Assembly: GCA_947477055.1 (NCBI GenBank)
Contig: CANJSX010000003.1
Coordinates: forward strand, 1 to 45,086
DNA: 45,086 nt
Source of the DNA: Sphingomonadaceae bacterium
GTDB lineage: Bacteria; Pseudomonadota; Alphaproteobacteria; Sphingomonadales; Sphingomonadaceae
Reading direction: 5' to 3'
Under the pieces are notes generated by a model. That model was not told the origin of the DNA and did no database searches. It was given only the letters and a program-made list of their open reading frames with translations. Positions within the stretch are counted from its first letter, which is position 1, and each line of letters starts with the position of its first letter. The position numbers and the translations under genes are program-made. This document shows, one piece after another, positions 26,679-37,108 of this stretch.

Positions 26679-27587
26679 TCACAGTGCGATCCTGAAGAGC
26701 TTCGAACAGAATGCACAATCGACGACGATCAATCCCTCATCGTCGCGCATCTCGGCCCGTTCCGCTTCGCCGAAGCGCGACAGGATACTGACGTAGTGCG
26801 CTTCGGTGCAGCGGCAACCGCGCGCCAGCGGGATGAGCGGCTCGACGCGGATTTCGCCCTCATCGTGGAATAGACGCCAGATCAGCGCTTCAAGCGAAAG
26901 GTTCGTATCGACGAGTTCGTCATGCCGGGTGCTGCCGGCCATAGTTGCAACATGTTCCCATTCGGGGTGATCCATCCGCACGTGGATCCGGTCCCTGCCC
27001 TCCTCGCCTTCGGGCAAGTGCTGCATCAGCAGACCACCGGCGACGCAATGTCCTCCCGATGAGCGGACCCCGACCCGGATCAGCGTGGGGACTTGTTCAG
27101 ACTGCGCAAAGTAGTGCTCACAGGCCTCCGCCAGTGAATTCCCCTCGAGCGGGACGATCCCTTGATAGCGTTGTCCACTGGTCGCAAGATCGAAAGTGAT
27201 CGCGAGAAAGCCCTGCCCGAACAGGGCATAGAGCGATGGATTGGCCCCCAGCATCGCGAGCTTGTCCGCATCATGACGGACATAACCGCGCAGTTCTCCG
27301 CGGCGATAATCACACACCAGCATGTCGACCACGCCGGCCTGGGTCTGCGCCTGCATGGTCAGCTGGCCGTCTTCGTCCTTCAGCAGCGATCCCATTAGCG
27401 CTGCGAGAACCAGGGCTTCGGCCAGCAGATTGCGGATCGCGGGCGGATAATCATGCGCGCCCAGCACCTGATCGAGCACCGGGCCGAGCCGCACGACCCG
27501 GCCGCGAGCCCCACGGCCGGGTATGGTAAAGGCAAGCACCCGGTCGAAGCCGGTTTCATCGTCCGGAATGCGCGCAGCCGGACTCAC
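26679..27587 (-). CDS. hslO: Hsp33-family redox-regulated chaperone
   Basis: ...[15 protein letters not shown]...; C-terminal [43 protein letters not shown] zinc-binding cysteines. Confidence 0.93.
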   Translation of the reverse strand: MSPAARIPDDETGFDRVLAFTIPGRGARGRVVRLGPVLDQVLGAHDYPPAIRNLLAEALVLAALMGSLLKDEDGQLTMQAQTQAGVVDMLVCDYRRGELRGYVRHDADKLAMLGANPSLYALFGQGFLAITFDLATSGQRYQGIVPLEGNSLAEACEHYFAQSEQVPTLIRVGVRSSGGHCVAGGLLMQHLPEGEEGRDRIHVRMDHPEWEHVATMAGSTRHDELVDTNLSLEALIWRLFHDEGEIRVEPLIPLARGCRCTEAHYVSILSRFGEAERAEMRDDEGLIVVDCAFCSKLFRIAL

Positions 27588-28510
27588 AGCTGTCCGAAGG
27601 CCCAGCGCAATACGGCCTTCTGGGCGTGAATGCGGTTTTCCGCCTCATCCCAGACTACCGACTGCGGGCCGTCGATTACCCCGTCGGTCACTTCCTCGCA
27701 GCGATGGGCGGGAAGGCAGTGCAGGAACAGCGCGTCCCTCGCTGCGAGCGCCATAAGAGCTTCGTTGACCTGATAGGGAGTCATCGCCGCGACGCGCGCT
27801 TCCACGCCAGTCTGGCCCATCGAGATCCAGGTGTCGGTCACCACCACATCGGCGCCATTCACCGCTGCGGCGGGGTCGCGATGCAGACTGATCACCGCCC
27901 CGCCCTGGCGCGCGCGCGCGATGAAGCCGGTGTCGCTGTCATAGCCTTCAGGCACACCGACGCGGACATTGAACTTCAACAGCCCGGCCGCCTCGACGAT
28001 CGAATTGAGCACATTGTTGCCATCACCCAGCCAGGCGACCTCCAGCCCCGGCAGTGCCTTGCCGTGTTCGAGCACGGTCTGCAGGTCGGCCATGATCTGG
28101 CAGGGGTGAGACAGGTCGGTCAGGCCGTTGATCACCGGCACGCTGGCATAGGCAGCGAGTTCCTCGATCTTGGCGTGATCGTCGGTACGGATCATGATCG
28201 CATCGGCCATGCGGCTTAGCACGCGGGCGGTATCGGCAATCGTTTCTCCCCGGCCGAGTTGGGTGGTTCCAGCATCGAGCACGATGGCGCTGCCGCCGAG
28301 TTGACGCATCGCCATGTCGAACGAGACGCGGGTGCGGGTGGAGCTCTTCTCGAACACCATCGCCAGCACGTGCCCGGCGAGCGGGGCATCGGCGTCAGCC
28401 TGGCCCTTGGGCAGCCCGCCACGCGCAGTCTTGCGTGCCATCGCATCGTTGAGCATCGCCGCGACGGCATCGCCGCCGGCGTCTGTCAGGTTCAGGAAAT
28501 GCCGAGGCAT
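27584..28510 (-). CDS. argF: Ornithine carbamoyltransferase
   Basis: [45 protein letters not shown]. Confidence 0.96.
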   Translation of the reverse strand: MPRHFLNLTDAGGDAVAAMLNDAMARKTARGGLPKGQADADAPLAGHVLAMVFEKSSTRTRVSFDMAMRQLGGSAIVLDAGTTQLGRGETIADTARVLSRMADAIMIRTDDHAKIEELAAYASVPVINGLTDLSHPCQIMADLQTVLEHGKALPGLEVAWLGDGNNVLNSIVEAAGLLKFNVRVGVPEGYDSDTGFIARARQGGAVISLHRDPAAAVNGADVVVTDTWISMGQTGVEARVAAMTPYQVNEALMALAARDALFLHCLPAHRCEEVTDGVIDGPQSVVWDEAENRIHAQKAVLRWAFGQL

Positions 28511-29700
28511 CAGCTATCCTCCCCGGGCGAGAAGCTGGCGGCACCGGCCGAAAGCCGCTCCATGAACTCGTCGATATGGCCTTCGTCGATCACCAGCGGC
28601 GGCACCAGCCGCAGCGTGTTGTCGCCGGCCGAAACGGTGAGCAGCTGGTGATGGTCGCGCAAATGTGTGACGAAAGAGCGGCTCTCCATCTTCATGCGGA
28701 CGCCAAGCATCAGCCCGCGTCCGCGCGCCAGTTCGAACAGCACGGGGTAATTGCCGATGAACTGCTCGAGCCGCGAGCGCAGCTTGTCGCTCATGCTGCG
28801 GACATGGGTGAGGAACTCCTCGTTCGCCACCACATCGAGCACGGCCTCACCGGCGGCCATGGCCAGCGGGTTTCCGCCATAGGTAGAGCCGTGCGCGCCG
28901 AACACCATCCCGCGCGCCGCCTTCTCAGTAGCGAGGCAGGCGCCCAGGGGGAAGCCGCCGCCGATGCCCTTGGCGGTGGCGAGGATATCGGGCTCGATGC
29001 CGTATTGTTCATAGGCATAGAAGGTGCCGGAGCGCGCGACGCCGCATTGTACCTCGTCGAGTGCGAGCATCAAATCATGCTCGTCGCACAGTGCGCGCAG
29101 GCCCTGCATGAAGCTGTCCGACGCCGGGCGGATCCCGCCTTCGCCCTGCACGGGTTCGACCAGGAAGCCCGCCGTATTCGGGCCCATCGCCGCCTTCGCG
29201 CCTTCAAGATCGTCAAAATCGACATATTTGAAGCCGGGCAGCAGCGGCATGAAGCCTTTGTGCATCTTCTCCTGATTCGAGGCGCTGATCGTCGCCATGG
29301 TCCGCCCGTGGAAGGCGTTCTTGAAGGTGATCAGCTCGAACTTGTGATCGTTGCCAACGTGCTGGTGATAGGCTCGCGCGGTCTTGATCGCGCATTCCAC
29401 TGCTTCGGCACCCGAATTGGTGAAGAACACCGTATCGGCGAAGGTCAGGTCGACCAGTCGCTGCGCCAGCTTTTCACCCTGAGGGCTTCCATAGAGGTTG
29501 GAGACATGCATCAGCGTCGCCGCCTGGCGCTGGATCGCGCCGATCAGGCCCTCGTGCGAATGGCCGAGGATGTTGACCGCGATGCCGGCGGCAAAGTCGA
29601 GATATCGGCGGCCGTCCTCCCCGATGAGGTGGCAGTGATCGCCGCGCACGGGCCGAAAGCCGCACCGGGGATAGACTGGCATCAACGGGGTAATGGACAT
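28510..29700 (-). CDS. argD: Acetylornithine aminotransferase
   Basis: [90 protein letters not shown]. Confidence 0.93.
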   Translation of the reverse strand: MSITPLMPVYPRCGFRPVRGDHCHLIGEDGRRYLDFAAGIAVNILGHSHEGLIGAIQRQAATLMHVSNLYGSPQGEKLAQRLVDLTFADTVFFTNSGAEAVECAIKTARAYHQHVGNDHKFELITFKNAFHGRTMATISASNQEKMHKGFMPLLPGFKYVDFDDLEGAKAAMGPNTAGFLVEPVQGEGGIRPASDSFMQGLRALCDEHDLMLALDEVQCGVARSGTFYAYEQYGIEPDILATAKGIGGGFPLGACLATEKAARGMVFGAHGSTYGGNPLAMAAGEAVLDVVANEEFLTHVRSMSDKLRSRLEQFIGNYPVLFELARGRGLMLGVRMKMESRSFVTHLRDHHQLLTVSAGDNTLRLVPPLVIDEGHIDEFMERLSAGAASFSPGEDS

Positions 29701-29759
29701 GGGATTCTTCCTTTGCATTCCATGCTGGTTGGTAAGTGAGCGCGAAACTCAAACGACAA

Positions 29760-29783
29760 ATGGCGGCCCTGAAAGGCCGCCAT
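29760..29783 (-). terminator. Hairpin with trailing T-rich sequence, probable terminator of the cold-shock gene
   Basis: Minus strand ATGGCGGCC-TTTCAG-GGCCGCCAT-TTGTCGTTTG; a second hairpin GTCCCGGG...CCCGGGAC lies at 29808-29831. Confidence 0.55.
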
Positions 29784-29845
29784 TGCCACGTATCTAAGCT
29801 GTCGCTGGTCCCGGGTCAAATGGCCCGGGACGGATGCGTATCGGG

Positions 29846-30628
29846 TTAACCCTGACGCGGCGACAGGTTAACCGCCGAGTACTTGCCTCGTCGATCAACT
29901 TCGATGTCGAATTCGAGCGTATCGCCCTCGTTCAGGGTGCTGAGACCCGAACGCTCGACCGCGCTGATGTGGACGAAAGCATCCGGCTGGCCATCATCAC
30001 GGGTGATGAAGCCGAAGCCCTTCATGGAATTGAAGAACTTGACCGCGCCGGTCGCGCGCTCGCCGGTCAGCTCACGCTGCGGTGCTTCGCGCTTGGCCAC
30101 GGGGATGACATCGCCGACGACCGTGAGGTCGCTTGCAGAGACCTTGCCGCCGCGATCAACCAGGTTGAACTCGAGCGTCTGCCCTTCGGCGAGACCTTCA
30201 AGGCCCGCACGCTCAACGGCGCTGATGTGGACGAATATGTCCTCGCCGCCTTCATCGCGCTGGATGAAGCCGAAGCCCTTTTGCGTGTTGAAAAACTTGA
30301 CGGTGCCCTTGCCCGTGCCGATGACCTGAGCGGGCATGCCGCGATCACCGCCGCCGCCGCCAGCACCAGCACCGCCGCCGAAGCGACTTCCGCCACCGCC
30401 GCCGCCGCTGAAGCCGCCGCCACCGCCGAAGCGACTTCCGCCGCCACCGCCACCGCCACCGCTGAAGCCGCCGCCACCGCCGCCGAAGCCGCCGCGACTT
30501 CCGCCACCGCCGCTACCGCCACCGAAGCGGTCACCACCGCTGCTGGCCGCGAAGGGATCGAACGTCTCTTCGCCAAATCCATCGCGCTTGTCCCGGCCCT
30601 TGCCGCGACGTCCTCTGTCAAAACCCAT
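29846..30628 (-). CDS. Double cold-shock-domain protein with an N-terminal Gly-rich ([12 protein letters not shown]) low-complexity domain
   Basis: [21 protein letters not shown]...; [35 protein letters not shown] and [35 protein letters not shown]. Confidence 0.9.
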   Translation of the reverse strand: MGFDRGRRGKGRDKRDGFGEETFDPFAASSGGDRFGGGSGGGGSRGGFGGGGGGFSGGGGGGGGSRFGGGGGFSGGGGGGSRFGGGAGAGGGGGDRGMPAQVIGTGKGTVKFFNTQKGFGFIQRDEGGEDIFVHISAVERAGLEGLAEGQTLEFNLVDRGGKVSASDLTVVGDVIPVAKREAPQRELTGERATGAVKFFNSMKGFGFITRDDGQPDAFVHISAVERSGLSTLNEGDTLEFDIEVDRRGKYSAVNLSPRQG

Positions 30629-30876
30629 AAACTCGAACGTGCCTTCGTTTCGCCCCACTTCTTGGCGCCCGGCGACGCGGACGAATCGCACCAGGCAACA
30701 GGGCAAACGACTGAACTGTCGCCACGGCGCTCGCCTCTGCACCCTCCGGCATAGCCCAATTTCCGGGACATAGCGAACAGAATCAGACTCCTGCGATTCC
30801 ATTCCAGGCTGTGTGACATTTCTGCAAGGCTCGTTCCCGGCTTGAGAAATGACGCAATGCTTGGCACAAGCAGCGC

Positions 30877-31665
30877 ATGGACATTCTTTCACTGCTCACC
30901 GACCCCGCAGCCTGGATCGCGCTGCTGACCCTGATCACGCTCGAGATTGTGCTGGGGGTCGATAATCTCGTCTTCATCGCCATCCTCTCGAACAAGCTGC
31001 CGGCGCACCAGCAGCAGAAGGCCAGGCGGATCGGGCTGGCACTCGCGCTGATCATGCGGATCGGGCTGCTCACGCTGATCGGCTGGATCGTGACCCTGCA
31101 ACAGCCGCTGTTTGACCTTGGAATTGCCGGCGCTCCCGGCGCGCATGGCGAAGCGACCTTCGAGACCGCATTTTCCGGCCGGGATCTGATCCTGATTGCG
31201 GGCGGCCTGTTCCTTTTGTGGAAGGCGACGAAGGAGATCCATCACAATATGGATCCGGAGGGCGTCAGCGGCGAGCTGCTCGACCATGACAAGGGTATCG
31301 CCCAGATCGCCTTCTCTTCGGCCATCGCCCAGATCATTGCGCTCGATCTCGTCTTCTCGATCGATTCGATCCTCACTGCCGTAGGCATGACCGACGAGGT
31401 TCCGATCATGATCGCGGCCGTGGTGATCACCGTCGCGCTGATGATGGTCGCTGCCGACCCGCTATCGCGCTTCATCGAGAAGAACCCGACGCTGGTGATG
31501 CTGGCGCTGGCCTTCCTGGTGATGATCGGCGCGGTTTTGCTGGCCGATGGCTTCGGGGTGCATGTGCCCAAGGCCTATATTTACGCGGCCATGGCGTTTT
31601 CCGGCGGGGTCGAATCGCTCAATATCATTGCCCGGAACCGCCGTGCGCGGCGAGCCAAGGGTTGA
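30877..31665 (+). CDS. TerC-family integral membrane protein
   Basis: [42 protein letters not shown]...; [18 protein letters not shown]. Confidence 0.94.
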   Translation: MDILSLLTDPAAWIALLTLITLEIVLGVDNLVFIAILSNKLPAHQQQKARRIGLALALIMRIGLLTLIGWIVTLQQPLFDLGIAGAPGAHGEATFETAFSGRDLILIAGGLFLLWKATKEIHHNMDPEGVSGELLDHDKGIAQIAFSSAIAQIIALDLVFSIDSILTAVGMTDEVPIMIAAVVITVALMMVAADPLSRFIEKNPTLVMLALAFLVMIGAVLLADGFGVHVPKAYIYAAMAFSGGVESLNIIARNRRARRAKG

Positions 31666-31677
31666 AAGGGACCAGCC

Positions 31678-32109
31678 ATGTTTCGCAGGATCAACGACAC
31701 GCTGTTCGTCAGCCCCCAGATCGGGCTCGACGAGATTGCCGCAGCCAGCGCGCAGGGGATTACGCTGGTGATCAACAACCGCCCGGAAGGCGAGTCCGAT
31801 GATCAGACCCCGGGCGATGCGATCGAAGCTGCGGCGCGGGCGGCGGGGATGGATTACGTCGCGATCCCGGTGACTCATTCCGGCTTCAGCGAATGGCAGG
31901 TGAAGGCCATGGCCGACGCGCTGGGTGCCGCCAAAGGCCCGGTGCTCGCCTATTGCCGCTCGGGCACGCGCTCGACGCTGCTGTGGTCGCTGGCCGAGGC
32001 AAGTGGTGGCACCGATCCCGAGGCGATTGCGGCTGCTGCCGCCGGGGCCGGCTATGATATCACCCCGGTCCGCGCGATGGTCGATATGATGGCGGCTGGC
32101 GGAAGCTGA
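31678..32109 (+). CDS. TIGR01244-type sulfur transferase / dual-specificity phosphatase-like protein
   Basis: MFRRINDTLFVSPQIGLDEIAAASAQGITLVINNRPEGESDDQT...; VLAYCRSGTRS catalytic Cys loop. Confidence 0.85.
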   Translation: MFRRINDTLFVSPQIGLDEIAAASAQGITLVINNRPEGESDDQTPGDAIEAAARAAGMDYVAIPVTHSGFSEWQVKAMADALGAAKGPVLAYCRSGTRSTLLWSLAEASGGTDPEAIAAAAAGAGYDITPVRAMVDMMAAGGS

Positions 32110-32112
32110 GCC

Positions 32113-32523
32113 TTGGCCCAATGGCAGTCCCTGGCGTTGCAGCTCGGCGGCTCGCTGGTTGCAGTGCTGTTCCTCGCCGGGATGTCACGCTGGCTGCAAC
32201 TGGGCGGCGATCTGCGCATCCGCACTGAAGGCGATGCGCGGCGGCTGGCGGATGAGGCGATTTGCGGTTTCGATCCGGTCGATCTTGCGTTGGACCGTGC
32301 AGGCATCGGCGCCTTGCTGCGCGATGGGGCGGGGCGCGTCTTGCTGATCCGTCGCCACGGCGGCCGTTTCGCCGCGCGCTTGCTCGACAGTCACGCGGGA
32401 GTGCGGCTGGACCGCAATTTCCTGACGGTTGAAACCAGCGATCCGCATTTCGGGGCGGTAACGCTCGATCTGGGGCCGCGCGCGCCGCAATGGGCTGGCA
32501 GTTTCCGCAGGCTGGCGGTGTAA
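32113..32523 (+). CDS. Hypothetical protein (TTG start)
   Basis: MAQWQSLALQLGGSLVAVLFLAGMSRWLQLGG...; compact, same-strand neighbours. Confidence 0.6.
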   Translation: MAQWQSLALQLGGSLVAVLFLAGMSRWLQLGGDLRIRTEGDARRLADEAICGFDPVDLALDRAGIGALLRDGAGRVLLIRRHGGRFAARLLDSHAGVRLDRNFLTVETSDPHFGAVTLDLGPRAPQWAGSFRRLAV

Positions 32524-32527
32524 GGCG

Positions 32528-33418
32528 ATGAAGACCTTCGAGCCGGTGACTTACGCCATCCCGCTGTTCGTCCTGCTGGTGTTGGTCGAGATGCTCTGGG
32601 CCAGACGCAAGGCGCCCGAAGCCTATGAACCGCGCGATACGCTGACCTCGCTGCTACTTGGTCTGGGCAGTACAGCTGCCGGCGCGGCTGTCGCCGGCTC
32701 GGTGGCAGTGGCGGCGGTCTGGCTCTACGACCATCGCGTGATGACTATCGGATACCCATGGTGGGCGTGGGTCGCCTGCTTCGTGCTCGACGATTTCAAC
32801 TATTACTGGGCGCATCGCACCGGGCATCGGGTGCGGTGGTTCTGGGCGAGCCACGTCAATCACCATTCGAGCCAGCACTACAACCTCTCGACTGCGCTGC
32901 GGCAGAGCTGGACCGGCTTCATCGCGCTGTCCTCCATCTTTCGCATCTGGCCTGCCTTTATCGGCTTCGATCCGGCGATGATCGCGGCAGTGGGAGGCCT
33001 CAACCTGATCTACCAGTTCTGGATCCACACCGAGGCGATCCGGCGGCTGCCGCGCTGGTTCGAGGCGGTGATGAACACGCCCAGCCACCACCGGGTCCAC
33101 CATGGGGTCAACCCCGTCTATCTCGACCGCAATTACGCCGGGGTATTCATCGTCTGGGACCGGCTGTTCGGCACCTTCACCCCCGAGCGCGACGAGATCC
33201 CGGTGGCTTATGGCATCGTCCGCCAGCTCGGCAGCTTCAGCCTGCTGTGGTCGGTGTTTCACGAATGGATCGCCATCGGGCGGGACCTGTGGAGCGCGCC
33301 CTGGCGGCACAAGTTCTCCTATCTGTGGCGCACTCCCGGCTGGAGCCATGACGGCAGCCGCGAGACCAGCGACGCGATCCGTGCGCGCTGGCTGGAGCGG
33401 GGCGAGGGGGCTGGCTGA
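32528..33418 (+). CDS. Sterol desaturase / fatty acid hydroxylase family protein
   Basis: Histidine clusters HRTGH, HVNHHSSQHYN, HRVHHG. Confidence 0.92.
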   Translation: MKTFEPVTYAIPLFVLLVLVEMLWARRKAPEAYEPRDTLTSLLLGLGSTAAGAAVAGSVAVAAVWLYDHRVMTIGYPWWAWVACFVLDDFNYYWAHRTGHRVRWFWASHVNHHSSQHYNLSTALRQSWTGFIALSSIFRIWPAFIGFDPAMIAAVGGLNLIYQFWIHTEAIRRLPRWFEAVMNTPSHHRVHHGVNPVYLDRNYAGVFIVWDRLFGTFTPERDEIPVAYGIVRQLGSFSLLWSVFHEWIAIGRDLWSAPWRHKFSYLWRTPGWSHDGSRETSDAIRARWLERGEGAG

Positions 33419-33454
33419 ACAAGGCATCTGAATTAGGGCCAAGGCCGCAGTTGC

Positions 33455-33608
33455 GATCCTCCCTGTTTTTGCGTCAGCACAAACGGGGAGGGGGACCACC
33501 GCCGGAGGCGGTGGTGGAGGGGTATCAACGCTAGCGCCGAAACCCCTCCGTCTAGCCCTTCGGGCCATCCACCTCCCCATTTGCGCTGACGCGAAAATAG
33601 GGAGGATC
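33455..33608. repeat. 154-bp palindromic MITE/REPIN-like element
   Basis: Termini GATCCTCCCTGTTTTTGCGTCAGC vs reverse complement GATCCTCCCTATTTTCGCGTCAGC (22/24); internal perfect hairpin ACCACCGCC-GGA-GGCGGTGGT. Confidence 0.8.
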
Positions 33609-33645
33609 TTGAACAGGTCGCTTTTCGCCCGCCATCCCCCAACAA

Positions 33646-33683
33646 ACAAAAAAGGGGCCCGAGCGGCTGGCTCGGGCCCTTTG
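33646..33683 (-). terminator. Rho-independent terminator of glnK-amt
   Basis: Minus strand AAGGGCCCGAGC-CAGCC-GCTCGGGCCC-CTTTTTTGTTTG. Confidence 0.88.
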
Positions 33684-33783
33684 TAAGGTGGCGTTCGCAG
33701 GAGGAACGTGGGTTGGCGGACCGGGGGAGGAGGAGAGGAGGAGGATCCCCGGCCCGCCAAGCTTGTTATGGTGAGCGCGCGGC

Positions 33784-35211
33784 TCAGTAGTTGTAAGCGC
33801 GCTCGCCGTGTTCGCTGAGGTCGAGGCCTTCGCGCTCGGCATCCTCGGTGGGACGCAGGCCGAAGAGCTTGTCGACGATGTAGAAGAGGATGGCGGAACC
33901 GATACCCGACCAGAGCAGGGTCAGGGCAACAGCCTTGCACTGCGTCCAGACCTGGCCAGCCATGTCGTATTCGCCGGGCACTGCCGGGAACACGGTATAG
34001 TCGATCCAGCCCTGACCGCCGAGCGACGGCGCCGCGACAATACCGGTAGCGATGGCGCCGATGATGCCGCCGATGCAGTGGACCCCGAAGACGTCCAGTG
34101 TATCGTCATACTTCAGCTTGTTCTTCACCGTGCTGACGAAGAAGTAGCAGACCGGCGAGACGAACAGTCCAAGTGCGATCGAGGTGACCGGAGCCGCGAA
34201 GCCCGAGGCCGGAGTGATCGCCACCAGACCGGCGACGGCACCCGTGGCCGCACCTAGCATCGAAGGCTTGCCGTGCTGCAGCTGTTCCACGACGATCCAG
34301 CTCAGTGCTGCAGCAGCAGTCGCCACGAAGGTGTTGATGAAGGCCACTGCGGTTACGCCATTGGCTTCGAGGTTGGAGCCGGCGTTGAAGCCGAACCAGC
34401 CCACCCACAGCAGCGAGGCGCCGATCATGGTCATGGTCAGCGAGTGCGGCGGGGTAGCTTCCTTGCCGAAGCCGACGCGCTTGCCGATCATGATGCAGCC
34501 CACCAGGCCAGCGATACCGGCGTTGATGTGAACCACGGTGCCACCGGCGAAGTCGAGCGCGCCCTTGCCCCACAGATAGCCGTAGTCGGTCGGTGCATCG
34601 GGCAGGAAGTCAGGACCGGCCCAGTACCACACCATGTGTGCGATCGGGAAATAGACTGCGGTCAGCCACAGCACCATGAACAGCATCAGCGGCCAGAACT
34701 TCACGCGTTCGGCGAAGGCACCGACGATCAGCGCCGGCGTGATGCAGGCGAAGGTCATCTGGAAGATGACGAAGACATATTCGGGCAGATAGACGTTGTT
34801 CGAGAAGGTTGCCGCGTAAGTCCCGGCGTTGACACCCTTGAGGAACAGCTTGTCGAAGCCGCCGACGAATTCCGGGGCCATGCTGTTGGCCGTGGTGAAG
34901 GCCATGGTATAGCCCCAGCCGACCCAGACCAGCGCCGCGATCGAAACGATCATGAACACCTGCATCAGCACGCTGAGCATGTTCTTGGTGCGCACCAGGC
35001 CGCCGTAGAACAGCGCCAGTGCCGGTACACTCATCATCAGCACCAGGACCGAGGACATGAGCATCCAGCTCGTATCGCCCTTGTTCACCATGGTGGCCAT
35101 CTGCTCGACCGTCGGCGCCTTGATCGGGCCGGCGTCTTGAGCGAAAGCAGCGGTGGCAGTGAGGAGCGAAGCTCCCATCGCGCCAGCGCCGCAGATCATC
35201 TTGCGGATCAT
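33784..35211 (-). CDS. amt: Ammonium transporter
   Basis: MIRKMICGAGAMGASLLTATAAFAQ...VPALALFYGGLVRTKNMLSVLMQ...DFAGGTVVHINAGIAGLVG...HCIGGIIGAIATGI. Confidence 0.96.
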   Translation of the reverse strand: MIRKMICGAGAMGASLLTATAAFAQDAGPIKAPTVEQMATMVNKGDTSWMLMSSVLVLMMSVPALALFYGGLVRTKNMLSVLMQVFMIVSIAALVWVGWGYTMAFTTANSMAPEFVGGFDKLFLKGVNAGTYAATFSNNVYLPEYVFVIFQMTFACITPALIVGAFAERVKFWPLMLFMVLWLTAVYFPIAHMVWYWAGPDFLPDAPTDYGYLWGKGALDFAGGTVVHINAGIAGLVGCIMIGKRVGFGKEATPPHSLTMTMIGASLLWVGWFGFNAGSNLEANGVTAVAFINTFVATAAAALSWIVVEQLQHGKPSMLGAATGAVAGLVAITPASGFAAPVTSIALGLFVSPVCYFFVSTVKNKLKYDDTLDVFGVHCIGGIIGAIATGIVAAPSLGGQGWIDYTVFPAVPGEYDMAGQVWTQCKAVALTLLWSGIGSAILFYIVDKLFGLRPTEDAEREGLDLSEHGERAYNY

Positions 35212-35240
35212 GTTGGTTTCCCTCCTGTTGGCGGTCGCGA

Positions 35241-35591
<351 letters not shown>

Positions 35592-35629
35592 CTAGCCACA
35601 CCGGACCCATCGCCGGCTCGACCTACTTC

Positions 35630-35644
35630 GCAAGAGACGTGCCA
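35630..35644 (-). promoter_or_regulatory. Sigma-54 (RpoN) -24/-12 promoter upstream of glnK-amt
   Basis: Minus strand TGGCACG-TCTC-TTGC; GG-N10-GC spacing; -12 element about 50 nt upstream of the glnK ATG. Confidence 0.82.
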
Positions 35645-35731
35645 GAATCCGAAATGAAGGGGTTTACAGTCTGTTAGGATTTCAGGGGCGGCGAAGATCG
35701 GCCCATATGCGACCGATTCATGGGCAGTTGC

Positions 35732-36469
35732 CTAAATTATGGGCAGAGTCAGTCGAGCCAGAACCGGCAAATGATCCGATGCTCTAGCGGCGAGCGCGCT
35801 GTGATGGACGCCGGTATGTTCGACCGTCCACTCATGCGTCGCCGCGATCCGGTCGAGTCCCGCCAAGGGTCGGCGCGAGGGAAAGCTGCGCCCCGGGGCG
35901 AGCACTTGCCAGCCATCGGTGAAGGCGCGCAGCGAGCCACCAATGCGGGCCCATTCGTTGAAGTCACCCATGGCGACGGTGGGGCAAGGACCGTCGCACG
36001 CGGCCAGATGCCGCAGGATCGCCTCGATCTGGTGCCGGCGCCGGAGCCCCGACAGGTCGAGATGCATGCCGACGACCCGCAGCCGCTGGCCGGCCAGCAA
36101 CAGGTCGGCCCGGATCGCGCCGCGCGGCTCCAGCGTCGGCAGCGGGACCGGCGCAGCGTCGATGATCTCGATGCCTCGGCGCACCAGCAGCACGTTGCCG
36201 TGCCAGCCAAGGCTGCTGCGGTGCGATGTCAGCGGTACGGGGCGATAGGGCGTATGCTCGTCGATCGCGGCGCGCGGCAACACGCTGGCGCGTGTCCCAA
36301 AGCGCCGGTCGGTCTCCTGCAACGCCACCACATCCGCGTCGATTTCGCGCAGCACCGCGAGGATCCGGTCGGGATCGCGCCGCCGGTCCAGTCCCACCGC
36401 CTTGTGGATATTGTAGCTGGCAAAGGTCAGCCGCACGGGTTGGCCATCACTCCCCGGCCGAAGCGGCAT
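35732..36469 (-). CDS. Endonuclease/exonuclease/phosphatase family protein
   Basis: LTFASYNIHKAVGLDRRRDPDRILAVLREIDADVVALQE...; VAMGDFNEW; ASDHLPVLARL. Confidence 0.9.
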   Translation of the reverse strand: MPLRPGSDGQPVRLTFASYNIHKAVGLDRRRDPDRILAVLREIDADVVALQETDRRFGTRASVLPRAAIDEHTPYRPVPLTSHRSSLGWHGNVLLVRRGIEIIDAAPVPLPTLEPRGAIRADLLLAGQRLRVVGMHLDLSGLRRRHQIEAILRHLAACDGPCPTVAMGDFNEWARIGGSLRAFTDGWQVLAPGRSFPSRRPLAGLDRIAATHEWTVEHTGVHHSALAARASDHLPVLARLTLPII

Positions 36470-37034
36470 CGCCGACGATGCAGCGATCGGTCGGGCGCGT
36501 CGGCAGCCCGTCGATGCTCTGGGTCCGCGCGCTGTATTTGGCCGCCCATTCCTCTGGGACCTGCTGGGCGTGATATTTGACCAGTGTGGCCCTTTCCTGC
36601 TCCAGCCGCATTACCGGCACGGCCCAGCCGCAGCTGGTCTGGACGCTCTCGACGGTCATGTCGAAGATCTGGCGCGTGCCGGGAAGCAGGGTGAAATGCG
36701 CGGCAAGCCCATCCCACTCGCGATCGGCAGGGAGCACCGGGCGGGCATGGCCGTAGAGCCGCAGGATCAGCGGCGGCTGGTCGAAATTGCACATCATCAC
36801 GGTGATTCGGCCTTGATCGGTCTGGGCAGCGAGCAGATGGGCATTGGTCTCATTTCCCGAGCCACCAAGGTCGAGCCAGGCAACCCGCGTGGGTGAGAGC
36901 ACGCGGAAAGCGTCGTAGCCCTTGGGCGAGAGATTGATGCGCCCTTCCGCCGCCGCGGTGGCGACAAAGCACACGCTCTGGCGCGAGATCAGCGCAATGT
37001 GATCCTCGCGCAGATGGTCGGTGAATTCGGACAT
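36447..37034 (-). CDS. Pyridoxamine 5'-phosphate oxidase family protein
   Basis: CFVATAAAEGRINLSPKGYDAFRVLSPTRVAWLDLGGSGNETNAHL. Confidence 0.85.
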   Translation of the reverse strand: MSEFTDHLREDHIALISRQSVCFVATAAAEGRINLSPKGYDAFRVLSPTRVAWLDLGGSGNETNAHLLAAQTDQGRITVMMCNFDQPPLILRLYGHARPVLPADREWDGLAAHFTLLPGTRQIFDMTVESVQTSCGWAVPVMRLEQERATLVKYHAQQVPEEWAAKYSARTQSIDGLPTRPTDRCIVGDAASAGE

Positions 37035-37108
37035 GGCGGCAGGCTAGCCGAGCGCTGCGAACTTGGATAGACCCTGCCCCGGACGCCAGGTCCGCACGGG
37101 GAGAATTC

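Noticed and set aside
29808-29831. GTCCCGGG/CCCGGGAC hairpin as a stand-alone terminator of the cold-shock gene
   Set aside because: No T-tract follows on the minus strand; the second hairpin (29760-29783) is the better terminator candidate.
30336-30773. Pro-rich 145-aa plus-strand ORF and Ala/Thr-rich ORFs opposite the cold-shock gene
   Set aside because: Antisense translations of the Gly-rich GGN repeat region.
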